NCBI GenBank assembly: GCA_026874595.1
Contig: CM049306.1
Span: forward strand, 73,471,642 to 73,535,641
DNA length: 64,000 nucleotides
Direction: 5' to 3'
Origin: Sipunculus nudus
Lineage: Eukaryota; Annelida; Sipuncula; Golfingiida; Sipunculidae
In this document: one piece after another, positions 34,812 through 48,655 of the stretch
How positions within the stretch are numbered: position 1 is the first letter of the stretch
How the letters are laid out: every line of letters starts with the position of its first letter
Notes under the pieces: model-generated
The model's input: only the letters and a program-made list of their open reading frames with translations
What the model was told of the DNA's origin: nothing
The model's database searches: none
Program-made: the position numbers and the translations under genes

Positions 34812-35132
34812 CAGAAAACGGAACAATACTCCCTAGCACAACAACATTCAGGACAATTTCCCACTTTTCAGCTAAAGCATATGATATAAACTTTTACATG
34901 TGATAGAGCAGTACAGTGCCATAAATTAAATAAGAAAATATTTATATATATATTTTTTATAAAAGTTCTGTTTTGAATATCCATTTGTATGAGATATTTT
35001 CAGCATCAAGACTTCTATTATGATTGTACAATGACTTTGGTAGGGATTATTTACAAACCACAAATATCTACATTACTTTGCACAAACAGAACTGCCGTTT
35101 GGTATCGGTCGGTCAAAGCATGTATTTTTAAT

Positions 35133-35138
35133 AATAAA
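35133..35138 (+). promoter_or_regulatory. Candidate poly(A) signal of DNPH1 copy 2
   Basis: AATAAA at the position equivalent to 4024 in copy 1, followed by a TTTTCATTGTTTTCAGG stretch that both copies share. Confidence 0.45.
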
Positions 35139-35664
35139 ATAGAATGATCATAACAACCTGTTTTCATTGTTTTCAGGTTCAGCCCATAATAATTTATGAC
35201 ATAATTAATTTAATAAACATTCCAGCTTGTCAGAACTGTAACCATATAGCCTTTACAGCCAGGAATTCACCTATCTGTTCTGTAGAATTTATATGATTTC
35301 TTGCTTACTCTGCATACACATTTATGAACTATTGGGAATTCCTGTTCAGAATATATCTTATACTGTCATTTGAAGAATGTACAAGCTTGTTTGTGTACAA
35401 GCTGTTAAAAAAAATGGTGCATGCGCCATTGTTGACAAAAACCACTTAACCCAAGATGGTTGGCTACATATGCACAGAAATTGAAAGGTGATCAGTTGCA
35501 AAGCACACTTAACAAATTTCTAGTTCATCTTATTTGCCACCAGATGTCGGTGTTGAATGTTATGCCAGGCCCAAAACATGTTATAAACGTGGATATAAAC
35601 AAACTGAACAGCCTGTGTGTGATGGGATAGGCCTCTTCTGGCTTATTTATAGAAACGGTTCAAG

Positions 35665-37264
35665 GGATTATCTATCACTGATAAACTTTAGATATGTGAA
35701 TAGGCAACTTTAATTAACATAACATTAAGGATTATCTATCACTAATAAACTTTAGATATGTGAATAGGCAACTTTAATTAACATAACATTACGGATTATC
35801 TATCACTAATAAACTTTAGATATGAGAATAGGCAACTTTAATTAACATAACATTAAGGATTATCTATCACTAATAAACTTTAGATATGTGAATAGGCAAC
35901 TTTAATTAACATAACATTAAGGATTATCTATCACTAATAAACTTTAGAAATGTGAATAGGCAACTTTAATTAACATAACATTAAGGATTATCTATCACTA
36001 ATAAACTTTAGATATGTGAATATGCAACTCTAATCAACATAACATTAAGGATTATCTATCACTAATAAACTTTATATATGTGAATAGGCAACTTTAATCA
36101 ACATAACATTATAGATTATCTATCACTAATAAACTTTAGATATGAGAATATGCAACTTTAATTAACATAACATTAAGGATTATCTATCACTAATAAACTT
36201 TATATATGTGAATAGGCAACTTTAATCAACATAACATTAAGGATTATCTATCACTAATAAACTTTAGAAATGTGAATAGGCAACTTTAGTTAACATAACA
36301 TTAAGGATTATCTATCACTAATAAACTTTAGATATGTGAATATGCAACTCTAATCAACATAACATTAAGGATTATCTATCACTAATAAACTTTATATATG
36401 TGAATAGGCAACTTTAATCAACATAACATTATGGATTATCTATCACTAATAAACTTTAGATATGAGAATATGCAACTTTAATTAACATAACATTAAGGAT
36501 TATCTATCACTAATAAACTTTATATATGTGAATAGGCAACTTTAATCAACATAACATTATGGATTATCTATCACTAATAAACTTCAGATATGAGAATAGG
36601 CAACTTTAATTTACATAACATTAAGGATTATCTATCACTAATAAACTTTAGATATGTGAATAGGCAACTTTAATTAACATAACATTAAGGATTATCTATC
36701 ACTAATAAACTTTAGATATGAGAATAGGCAACTTTAATTAACATAACATTAAGGATTATCTATCACTTATAAACTTTAGATTTGTGAATAGGCAACTTTA
36801 ATCAACATAACATTAAGGATTATCTATCACTAATAAACTTTAGATTTGTGAATAGGCAACTTTAATCAACATAACATTAAGGATTATCTATCACTAATAA
36901 ACTTTAGATATGTGAATAGGCAACTTTAATTAACATAACATTACGGATTATCTATCACTTATAAACTTTAGATATGAGAATATGCAACTTTAATTAACAT
37001 AACATTAAGGATTATCTATCACTAATAAACTGTAGAAATGTGAATAGGCAACTTTAATTAACATAACATTAAGGATTATCTATCACTAATAAACTGTAGA
37101 AATGTGAATAGGCAACTTTAATTAACATAACATTAAGGATTATCTATCACTAATAAACTTTATATATGTGAATAGGCAACTTTAATCAACATAACATTAA
37201 GGATTATCTATCACTAATAAACTTTAGATATGTGAATAGGCAACTTTAATTAACATTACATAAA
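35665..37264. repeat. 64-bp satellite array, 25 units in exact register
   Basis: Unit starts fall at 35665 + 64n without indels, the last at 37201. The consensus begins GGATTATCTATCACTAATAA. Units differ by point changes only, and some variant series recur at five-unit spacing (for example the ATATGCAACTCTAATCAACA variant in the units starting 35985 and 36305). Confidence 0.95.
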
Positions 37265-38277
37265 GGGTGCCTTTCTATACATCCGGGCCCCTGAGTGGTG
37301 AGAGTAAAGGATCTGCTGGCACTGGGAAAAACAGAATGGTTTATCATTATCCCTTTCCATACATCAAAGTCTGTGGGCGGGTTCCACATGCAGATATTTC
37401 AACTTTTGTACATTGGGTGTTTACGGGGCCTCCATGCAGTTCCACATGTATATGTGATGCAACAATTTTGTGCTCTTGTCTTTGTGAAATCTCCCCTTAT
37501 GACAATCCTTTTAATAAGATCACCCAGCTAAGAAACCACTATTTTTGGTCACGCTAACAGGACCAACCCACTAACATGACCAGCCAAAGGAGGTTGTGTT
37601 AGCAAGATTTCACTGTAATTGCAAATGTATATAACTGGATGTGAATGCTTTTATGCAGTTGTATAGAAGTCCCATTTTTTACTTAAAAAATGCAAGAAAT
37701 TGTTAGGTTTGGAAACATTTGGAACTGAATGATAGAGATATTCCACACAAGGTCACTTGAATAAACAACTAGCAGTTTGGACAATTGGAAACTGGGCATT
37801 TATTTAGATAAGTTTCAGGTTATGATGCCAATGTTTTACTGGGGTCATGACCTTTACTGCCTGACCAAGACCTTGGATTGGCCATCAATAGAATATCCTG
37901 CAGAACACTTGATATCTCAGAGGAGTGGAAAAATGGAATTTCCTGAAAGTTTGTATGACCCAAAGTTCTTGGTTAGCCTTTTTCCCCATCATGACTAGTG
38001 CTGCCATCTGTAAATGTCTCAATATGTTTGAATACACATTTTATATCACTGTTGCTGAATATGAGAGCAACATAACTCAAACAAATGGATGGATTTCTTT
38101 GAAATTTTGCATGAACATGTGCAATTCAGAACCCCATCCTGGACGGCAAGACCTGTGGCATCATCTGTGGCAGACCTGCTTCAGAGTGAGGGGAAGAGGG
38201 GCTATTTAAAAGGGGGTAAAGCAAAGATCTGGGGATACTATTGCATTTCCAATTTTCTAATGCCAAAAAATGTCTAG
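37265..38277 (+). repeat. Partial pearl/Helentron-like element and a DNA-transposon end
   Basis: The 3' part matches the nested element at 30640-30681: 'ATCTGGGGATACT', then 'TGCCAAAAAATGTCTAG' with CTAG at 38274-38277, but the hairpin is degraded. Core-like phrases (GGGGTCATGACCTTTACTG) precede it. No GTATCC...GGATAC 5' stem was found. On the - strand at 37520-37615, TTACAGTGAAATCTTGCTAA resembles a pogo-like terminal repeat. Confidence 0.5.
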
Positions 38278-38384
38278 TTTTTCCAACTGGACCTCAAGAT
38301 TTTGTGGTTATGTTGAACAAGGGACCCATGGGTAACGGTGCTCAGCTGATTGTGACAGTTATAACTGCATCACCATAGATTTTT

Positions 38385-40672
38385 AGCTCAGCTGACTATA
38401 AGTCATCTGAGCTATAGTCGTGGTCCATTGTCCGTCGTCCGTCCGTCTGTCCGTCCGTCCGTAGATGTGGCACGTTTTGAAACCGTAAGACCTAGGAATC
38501 CAAAATTCAGCATAATGTTAGATGTTCCCAAGATCTCCTACCAAGCCGAAAACTGGGTCTTTTCGACTTCATTCCTTTGAGAAATTAAGGAAAAACCTCA
38601 ATTTTTTATTAAAAACCTATTTTCACACTTCAGGACTGCCTAATATCAAAACCACTCATCTGTTTTTCCTCATATTTCCTATAAATAATCATCTATATAA
38701 TTCCTATGTACATGCCAGAAATTAGGTTTGTATTATATAATTGAAAAAATTTATGGGCCCAAACATAATGCATTTTGTAAATAATCAGGAAAGAAATTTT
38801 ATCACTTAACACAAAACTTGTTAAAGCTAAGCACTTTTTTTCCAGTAATATTACTTTTATTAATCAAAATTAAATTGTATACCCAAAATTAGATCAAAAT
38901 CTTTTAAATTTTTTAAAATATTAGCAAAAATAAAAATTTGGTACCTTAAATTTTGCCCAACTTTGACCATGGCACGTTTTTTTGCTGTAACTGCTATGGA
39001 TTTAATTTTCACAGCATGTTTTTGTGAGCATTTCAACTGTTAACACCAAAAATTTGAAACCAGTTGATCAAAAACTGTAGATTTTATTCAAGTTTTCAAG
39101 CACCATGTCACATATTGCTAGTGATATGCAGTTTGCTAGAGCTCAGCTCCCGAGCTTCAGCTCTAAGTTCCTTAAATTTGGCATACAGTTGGATTTCTCC
39201 AAAATCCCCTACCATGCCAAGAATTTGGTCACTAGGACTTAATTCCTTCGAGATATCAATGAAAAACTTCATTTTTCCATTAAAAACCCATTGTTACACT
39301 TTAAGACTGCCTCATATCAAAACCACTGATCTGACTTTGATCATATATAATATACATATTTTTCTATACATTCGCTATGCACATGCCAGAAATGATGTCA
39401 GTATTGTGTATTTTTTTTAAGTTATGGGCCCAAACATAATGCACTTTTTTAAAAATCAAGAAATATATTTACTCACCTTAGATGAGAATTGCTGAAGCTG
39501 GAGACTTTTTGTCAGGAATATAACTTTATTTATTCAAGATTCGATTGTTTACCCAAAATTATATCTGAATTTTGCAAATTTTTCAAGTTATTAGCTTAAA
39601 TAAAAAATCAATACCCTAAATTTTGTCCAACTTTGGCAATGGCATGTTTTTTTTCTGTAAGCACTGTTGATTTAATTTTCACAGCATATATACATAAGGA
39701 TTTAATCTTTTAAAATCTGAAATTTCAAAGGAATTGATTGAAAAGAGTAGCTTTTATTCAAGTTTTCATACACCATGTCAAGTGTTGTTTACATCTAGCC
39801 CACCTAGTAGTAAAGCCTTCACTTGCATTATGTAACCCACCCCAGGCAGCTTGTCTTGGCTCAGCTGGGCCACTACTAGCAGGCTTCTTCTCTGCCCTGC
39901 ACACCCTCCCCCCCCCCCCTAGATGATGCATTAACTAGATGAATGTTATAATTTTCTGTATTTCATTTTATTCTTGGCTATGCTACATTTTAGATTTTGT
40001 ATTTACCACCAGGGTTACAATGATTAAAGTGCACATTTAATTGTGTCCACAAAGTGGTGTATTGCTATGAAAGTGTGGATGTTCATCAGATAAGTAATTC
40101 CTTCCTTGAGAAGAGTAAAAACTTCACAAGGTGTGAAATTGACTATAAATTCCAGGAATAAATAAAAGCTTAGATTGTAATTAGCATAATGATATTGTTT
40201 GTCCCTCATTCAACCAACAGTGTGTATACTTTATTTGAAAAGATGTTTTTATTTTACCAAATTTACAGAATCTTATTTTATTTTGGTGAATAAGATTAAG
40301 CATGTACTGAAAACTCCAATGTGCAAAACTTTTTAATAGTGATTCAAGGAATAATCTTGCAGATGCCATGTTGTGGCATTATTTTCTTTTAAATTCAGTT
40401 TAAAAATTTGTGATTTAAAAATAATAAAAATATATGTGTATGCATAATATGACCCAATACGAGCTACACTCTGGATGTATAATGATTGCAACTAAGAATT
40501 CTAATATTTTAACTTATATTTTCAGTGTTTTATAATACAAATTTATAAAACTTGTAAATAAAAAAAATTTATCAGATAAAAACTATTTTAATGGAAAAAG
40601 TGGATATGCTTAAATAATATATAAACTTAAATGTATTAATCCCTTGAATGTGAAATAAAGGTATTAGTCCAG
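38385..40672 (+). mobile_element. Helentron-like element, large family, copy B
   Basis: It begins with End A (AGCTCAGCTGACTATAAG.., then (GTCC)n) right after ATTTTT, followed by two core units. Its right part (39500-40672) is nearly the reverse complement of 46837-48000. A reversed End B fragment (AACAAGGGACCCATGGG) lies just upstream at 38316. Confidence 0.75.
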
Positions 40673-40673
40673 A

Positions 40674-43180
40674 CCTAGGAATCCAAAATTCGGCATAATG
40701 TTAGATGTCCCCAAGATCTCCTACCAAGCCGAAAACTGGGTCTTTGCAACTTCGAGAAACTTTGAGAAATTAAGGAAAAACCTCAATTTTTTATTTAAAA
40801 CCTATTTTCACACTTCAGGACTGCCTAATATCAAAACCACTTATCTGTTTTTCCTCATATTTACCATAAATATTCCTCTATATAGTTCCTATATACATGC
40901 CAGAAATTATGTCTGTATTATTTAATTTAAAAAAGTTATGGGCCCAAACATGATGCATTTTGTAAAAAATCAGGAAAGATATTTGATCACTTAACACAAA
41001 AAATGTTATAGCTATGGACCTTTTTTCCAGTAATATAACTTTAATCAATCAAAATTAAATTGTATACCCAAAATTAGATTAAAATCTTTAAAATTTTTTA
41101 AAATATCAATAAAAATAAAAAATTGGTACCTTAAATTTTGCCCAACTTTGACCATGGCACGTTTTTTTTACTGTAAGTACTATGGATTTAATTTTCTCAG
41201 CATGTTTTTGTTAGCATTTCAACTGTTAAAACCAAAAATTTGAAACCAGTTGATCAAAAACTGTAAATTTTAATCAAGTTTTTAAGCACCATGTAACATA
41301 TTGTTTACATCAAGCTAGTGTTATGTAGTTTGCAAGAGCTCAGCTCCCCAGCTTCAGCTCTAAGTTCCTTAAATTCGGCCTACAGTTAGATGTCTCCAAA
41401 ATCCCCTACCATGCCAAGAATTTGGTCACTAGGACTTAATACCTTCGAGATATTAATGAAAAACTTCATTTTTCCATTAAAAACCCATTGTTACACTTCA
41501 AGACTGCCTAATATCAAAACCACTGATCGGACTTTAATCATAAATAATATACATATTTTTCATTCTCTATGCACATGCCAGAATGATGTCAGTATGGCGT
41601 AATTTTTTTAAGTTATGGGCCCAAACATAATGCACTTTGTAAAAAATCAAGAAATATATTTACTCCCTTAACAAGGGCATTGCTGAAGCTCGAGATTTTT
41701 TTGTCAGGGATGTAACATTATTTAATCAAGATTCAATTGAATACCCAAAATTAGTTCTGAATTTTTCAAATTTTATAAGTTATTAGCATAAATATAAAAT
41801 TGGTACCTTAAATTTTGCCCAACTGTGACCATGGCACGTTTGTTTCCCGTGAGCACTGTTGATATAATTTTCATATCATGCACATATAAGGATTTCAGCT
41901 TTTTAGTTTAGAAAGCTGAAAGAAATTGGCCAAATATTGTAGCTTTTATTAATGTTTTTTATGAGACCCTGTCAGACTTTGGCTCTCTCCAGCCCCTCTT
42001 GAGTCACGACTTTGTTGACCTTGTTGACCTTTCATCAAATTATGCATGCTTGAGGCGAGAATCCAGGCAGCTTATGGCCAGCCACAGTTGATCCAGGTGT
42101 CCAACCCAACTCATCTAGTAGTTTTAACCAACAACATAACAATAAACAATAAATTAATAAATTTTTATTGGTTTTTAATAACAAATTAAAGAAAAATAGA
42201 AAAGGAATTTGTTAGTTTATAATAACAGGAAATTAACTTGCAGTTACTGATGATATAAGAATCTTGTATCAATGGCTAGAATGTCACATATTCCAAATAA
42301 CACCATGCAGTCACCTATGACATTTTTCAGTTCAATTTTAATGATAAAGAAGTAAATCATATTATTCATTACTAATCATTAGGGATTATATGAAGGAAAT
42401 TAATGATAGACAAAGATGCAGTTGATAATATTAATCTAGATTCTTACTGTGTCTAGTGTGTACATTGATGTGAAATTAGTCCAAAATGAATTTTTTACAG
42501 TTATTTTTTAATATAAATAAAGGCCATAAAACCAGGTACTTATGATCATTATTTAAATGTGTGAATTTTGTATATTCTGGATTCTCAACATCTTTGTTTG
42601 GTGAAAACTGAATAAATACCAGACATGGTGCGAATACTTTGTAATTGTATTCAAATACAAATATGATTATGTACTGCATTATAAAATTTCTTGCATAAAG
42701 AATGGGAATTCAGGTAAAAATGAAAGTATATAAATACTCATGCAAATACTTTCAAAATGTATTCATGAATGCATTCATGAATATATTCTTTAATACTATT
42801 TTAATAATCATATCAGTTATATTTCATTTTAAAAAATCATATGATTCTCTTATTATTTTTAATAAAAATTATATTTGGGACAATATTTGTAATTTTTTTA
42901 ATTAATAGTTAAACTCTTATATTATATGTTCTGCTTATAAGTTATATGGCCAAGTCAAAATCTGTGTGACAGTAGTACTCCATTTGTTAATAAAATAAAT
43001 GAAATCAATCCTCTTCCCTGTCTCCAAAGGTACTATCAAAATCATACATAAGCTAAACAACAACAACTCATAATACAGCTTATATTTATTAACACACAAA
43101 ACCAGCATGTGCCTCATTTCTAAATAATATTTTTTTATCATATATAACAGCTGAAAGTCGTGACCCATAGGTCCCTTGTT
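40674..43180 (+). mobile_element. Helentron-like element, large family, copy C (End A missing)
   Basis: It starts abruptly inside the first core (AGACCTAGGAATCCAAAATT) and runs colinear with copy A minus its nested insert, ending at End B (CCCATAGGTCCCTTG). High similarity to copy A at 30682-32145. Confidence 0.8.
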
Positions 43181-45212
43181 TCTGTAAGTACTGTGGATTT
43201 AATTTTCTAAGCATGTTTTTTTTAGCATTTTGTCTGTAAACACCGAAAATTTGAAACCAGTTGATCAAAAACTGTAGATTTTATTCAAGTTTTCAAGCAC
43301 CATGTAACATATTGTTTACATCAAGCTAGTGTCATGCAGTTTGCAAGTGCTCAGCTCCCCAGCTTCAGCTCTCAGTTCCTAAAATTTGGCATGCAATTAG
43401 ATGTCTCAAAAATCCCCTACCATGTCAAGAATTTGGTCACTAGGACTTAATACCTTCGAGATATTAATGAAAAACGTCATTTTTCCATTAAAAACCCATT
43501 GTTACACTTCAAGACTGCCTAATATCAAAAACACTGATCTGACTTTAATCATATATAATATACATATTTTTCTATACATTCTCTATGAACATGCCAGAAA
43601 TGATGTCAGTATTGCGTAATTGTTTTAAGTTATGGGCCCAAACATAATGCACTTTGTAAAAAATCAAGAAAAATATTTACTCCCTTTACAAGAGGATTGC
43701 TGAAGCTAGAGATTTTTTGTCAGAGATGTAACATTATTTAATCAAGATTCAATTGAATACCCAAAATTAGTTCTGAATTTTTCAAATTTTATAAGTTATT
43801 AGTATAAATGTAAAATTAGTACCTTAAATTTTGCCCAACTTTGACCATGGCATGTTTGTTTCATGTGGGCACTGTTGATATAATTTTCATATCATGCACA
43901 CATAAAGATTTCAACTTTTTAGTTTAAAAAGCTGAAAGAAATTGGCCAAAAATTGTAGCTTTTATTAATGTTTTTATGAGATCATGTCAGACCTTGGCTC
44001 TCTGTAGCACCTCTTGAGTCACATGTATGTTGACCTTGTTGAACTTTCAGCAAATTATGCATGCTTGAGGCGAGTCATAAACTGGGGCTCCAGGCAGCTT
44101 ATTATATAATGGCCAGCCACAGTTGATCCAGGTGTCCAACCCAACTCATCTAGTAGTTTTAACCAACAACATAACAATAAACAATAAATTAATAAATTTT
44201 TATTGGTTTTTAATAACAAATTAAAGAAAAATAGAAAAGGAATTTGTTAGCTGATAATAACAGGAAATTAACTTGCAGTTACTGATGATATAAGAATCTT
44301 GTATCGATGGCTAGAATGTCACATATTCCAAATAACACCATGCAGTCACCTATGGTATTTTTCAGTTCAATTTTAATGATAAAAAAGTAAATCATATTAT
44401 TCATTACTAATCATTAGGGATAATATGAAGGAAATTAATGATAGACAATGATGCAGTTGATAATATTATTATCTAGATTCCTACTGTGTCTATAGTTAGT
44501 ACATTGATGTGAAATTAGTCCAAAGTGAATATATTACATTTTTTTTTAATATAAATAAAAGCCATAAAACCAGGTACTTATGATCATTATTTAAATGTGT
44601 GAATTTTGTATATTCTGGATTCTCAACATCATTGTTTGGTGAAAACTGAATAAATACCAGACATGGTGCGAATACTTTGCAATTGTATTTAAACACGAAT
44701 ATGATTATGTACTCCATTATAAAATTTCTTGCATAAAGAATGGGAATTCAGGTAAAAATGAAAGTATATAAATACTCGTGCAAATACTTTCAAAATGTAT
44801 TCATGAATGCATTCATGAATATATTCTTTAATACTATTTTAATAATCATATCAGTTATATTTCATTTTAAAAAATCATATGATTCTCTTATTATTTTTAA
44901 TAAAAATTATATTTGGGACAATATTTGTAATTTTTTTAATTAATAGTTAAACTCTTATATTATATGTTCTGCTTATAAGTTATATGGCCAAGTCAAAATC
45001 TGTGTGACAATTGCACTCCATTTGTGAATAAAATAAATTAATCCTCTTTCCTGTCTCCAAAGTACTATCAAAATCATACATAAGCTAAACAACAACAAAT
45101 CATAATACAGCTTATTTTTGTTACCACATAAACCGGCATGTGCCTCATTTCTAAATCATACTTTTTTATCATATATAACAGCTGAGCGCCGTGACCCATA
45201 GGTCCCTTGTTT
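43181..45212 (+). mobile_element. Helentron-like element, copy D, head-to-tail with copy C
   Basis: It begins directly at End B of copy C with an internal sequence (CTGTAAGTACTGTGGATTTA) and ends at its own End B. It matches 41170-43180 almost throughout, giving a tandem period of about 2.0 kb. Confidence 0.8.
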
Positions 45213-46184
45213 GAGGTTGCAATAACAGTACTATCCTCAGTGCTAAGGAACTAGGGCTCAATGACAGGGGGGGGGGGGAGAGTTACAACACCTTTGGATA
45301 TAAATACAGAATACGGAATTAAATTCAATGGTGCCTTCAGGGACTGGTGGAAGTTACAGCACCTCTGCATATATGTAAAGGATAAAATTTAATTTAAATG
45401 AAATTATTTTTAAATATTTAAAAACAGGCAGAGAGATGGAAACAAAGCAAATAACTTTAATTTCCATTCTACTGAGACAGGAAAATAATGAACAAATCTT
45501 TGCATTTGATCCTATTTTATCTTTTGTTAAGTCATTTTTTTAAGTTGATAAATTTTACTATATATTTACAGTATATCATATATATTTGAATATTTAAATT
45601 GATTCAAAAATCTAAATTTCATCAATATGAATTCTTTATTTAGTCAGGTAACATCACATTATGCACACAGATATATTTCTTTTTTTTAAATATATTTTTT
45701 AAATTTGCAAAGCAATAAATATATGAAAATAACGCTCCAGAATTCACAATTTTAATATGCACCTTTATTTATCCATGATTTGTTTCATATATTATCAAAT
45801 TATGCCTACTGATGGGTTAAATTATATTTTGTATAATTATTTAAAAGGAAATAATTTCTTAAAAATGCTACATCAGAACAATGTGGCATCTCTTGGATTA
45901 CTTCTTGAATTAATATTTCAAGAAAAGTTGTGCACATTGGATCAAAAACAGCTTTACTTTTAAAGAAATACAGTTGACAATAACAAACCATGTATTGCAA
46001 TATAATTGGTGATGGTGGTGGTGGGGGGGGGGGGGTGTTAGGTTAGAGCCCATGAGAATAAGTGTATGTTTATGACAGCAGGGGTGTTCTGCCAGTGCTG
46101 CATCACTAATAAGGTTAAATAGGCAAGGCTGTAGATTAAATCCACATGTATCCCTCCCGGCTGTGAAAAATAAATAAAATATAC
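45213..46184. other. Intergenic, no gene seen
   Basis: AT-rich DNA with G runs near 45268-45278 and 46021-46034. No recognisable features. Confidence 0.4.
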
Positions 46185-48655
46185 TTCCGAGACAAAAAAC
46201 TTGCCATGGTCAAATTCGGGGAAAATTTAAGGTACCAATTTTATATATTTGCTAATATTTTAACAAATTTAAAAGATTTTGATCTAATTTTGGGTATACA
46301 ATTAAATTTTGATTAATTCAAGTCATATTACTGAAAAAAGTCCCTAGCTTTAACATTTTTTTTGGTGTTAAGTGACCAAATATTTTTCCTGATTTTTTAC
46401 AAGTGCAATATGTTAAGGCCCATAACTTTTTTAAAATTATAAATACAGACCTAATTTCTGGCATTGTACATAGGAACTATATACAGGAATATTTATGGTA
46501 AATATGAGTGGTTTTGATATTAGGCAGCCCTGAAGTGTGAAAATAGGTTCTTAATAAAAAACAAGGGACCCATGGGTCTCGGCGCTCAGCTGAAGTTTGA
46601 AATATTTGCAAATGCAAAATATGCAAAATTTTCTATTGTAATGTTTTTCATTTATATAAGCATATGATAAGCTAAGAGGAAAGGGGCCCTCCTACTTGGT
46701 TATAGTAAAGTTCTAAATATATGATTACAAACTAATACTCTGACAAGACTGTCATGAAGAAAAACAGTAACAGTTTTGAAATACTGTGATGCATATGAAA
46801 AATTTACAGATGGACAGGCAAGTGGACAGAATTGACTAATACCTTTATTTCACTTTCAAGAGAATAATGCATTTAAGTTTATATATAAGCCTATTTTTTT
46901 AGCATATCCACTTTTTCCATTAATAGTTTTTATCTGATTCATTTTTTTATTTACAAGTTTTATAAATTTGTAATAAAAAAACTGAAAATATAAGTTAAAA
47001 TATTAGAATTCTAAGTTGCAATCATTATATATCCAGAGTGTAGCTCATATTGGGTCATATTATACATACACATATATTTTATTATTTTTAAATCACAAAT
47101 GTTTAAACTGAATTTAAAGGAAAATAATGCCACAATATGGCATCTACAAGATTATTCCTTGAATCACTATTAAAAAGTTTTGCATATTGGATTTTTCAGT
47201 ACATGCTTAATTTTATTCACTGAAATGAAATAAAAGATTCAGTAAATTTGATAAAATTAAAACATCTTTTCAAATAAAGTATACACACTGTTGGTTGAAT
47301 GAGGGACAAACAATATCATTGTGCTAATTACTATCTCAGCTATAATTTATTACTGGAATTAATAGTCAATTTCACACCTGGTGAAGTTTTTACTCTTCTG
47401 AAGTAAGGAATTACTTATCTGATGAACATCCACACTTTCATACCAATACACCACTTTGTGGACACAGTTCAATGTGCACTTTAATCATTGTAACCCTGGT
47501 GGTACGATACAAAATCTAAAATGTAGCATAGCCAAGAATAAAATAAAATACAGAAAATTATAACATTCATCTAGTTAATGCACCCGGGGGGGGGGGGGGG
47601 GGGGGGGGGAGTGCAGGGCAGAGGGGAAGCCTGCTAGTAGTGGCCAAGCTGAGCCAAGGCAAGCTGCCTGGGGTCAGTTACATAATGCAAGTGAAGGCTG
47701 TACTACCAGGTGGTCTAGATGTAAACAACACTTGTGATGGTAAATGGAAACTTGAATTAAAGCTACTCTTTTCAATCAATTCCTTTGAAATTTCAGATTT
47801 TAAAAGATTAGATCCTTATGTATATATGTTGTGAAAATTAAATCAAGAGTGCTTACAGGGAAAAAACGTGCCATTGCAAAAGTTGGACAAAAATTTAAGG
47901 TATTGATTTTTTATTTATGCTAATAACTTGACAAATTTGCAAAATTCAGATCTAATTTTTGGGTAAACAATTGAATCTTAATTAAATAAAGTTATATTCC
48001 TGAAAAAAAGTCTCCAGCTTCAGCAATTCTCATGATAGGTGAGTAAATATATTTCCTGATTTTTTAAAAATTGCATTATATTTGGGCCCATAACTTCAAA
48101 ATAATACCCAATACTGACCTTATTTTTGGTTTATTCATAGAAAATGTATGGAAGAATATGAATACTAAATATGATCAAAAACAGATCAGTGGTTTTGATA
48201 TTAGGCAGCCTTGAAGTGTAACACTGGCTTTTTTATGGAAAACGGAGGTTTTTCCTTAATATCTTGAAGTAACAAAGTCCTAATGACCCAATTTTCGGTA
48301 TGGTAGGGGATTTTCTTGACATCTAATGGTATGCAAAGTTTTGGATTCGTAGGTCCAACGGTTTTAAAACGTGCCCTGTTAACAGGTGGACGGACGACGG
48401 ACAAAGGACCACGACTATAGCTCAGATGACTTATAGTCAGCTGAACTAATGAGGTTTTTCCTTAATTTCTCAAAGGAACAATGTTGCAAAGACCCAGTTT
48501 TTGGCTTGGTAGGAGATCTTGGGGACATCTAACATTATGTCGAACTTTGGATTCCTAGGTCTTATGGTTTCATAATGTGCCACATCTACGGACGGACAGA
48601 CGGAAGAAGAACGGACCACAACTATAGCTCAGATGACTTATAGTCAACTGAGCTA
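46185..48655 (-). mobile_element. Helentron-like element, copy E (outer, interrupted)
   Basis: The left part (46185-46559) is a reverse-oriented core that breaks off at TTCTTAATAAAAA. The right part resumes at 48450 with GAGGTTTTTCCTTAATTTCT and ends with the End A hairpin at 48655. In uninterrupted copies (for example 55320-55360 and 60915-60955) these two parts are contiguous. Confidence 0.8.
46560..48449 (-). mobile_element. Helentron-like element, copy F (nested inside copy E)
   Basis: It has both ends: End B (ACAAGGGACCCATGGGTCTC, then GCTCAGCTGA) at 46560 and End A (GATGACTTATAGTCAGCTGA) finishing near 48449. It holds a G run at 47586-47609. Since the outer sequence is intact on both sides, the borders of this 1.9-kb insert are known to within a few bases. 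Confidence 0.85.

Noticed and set aside
35665-37264. CRISPR array
   Set aside because: The 64-bp units are contiguous with no unique spacers, and the setting is a eukaryotic genome with spliced genes.
26772-45000. Recurrent frames of about 70 codons (for example [15 protein letters not shown].. and MKVYKYSCKYFQN..)
   Set aside because: They recur because the Helentron-like cores recur. The reading frame is not preserved between subfamilies and the sequences lack any domain.
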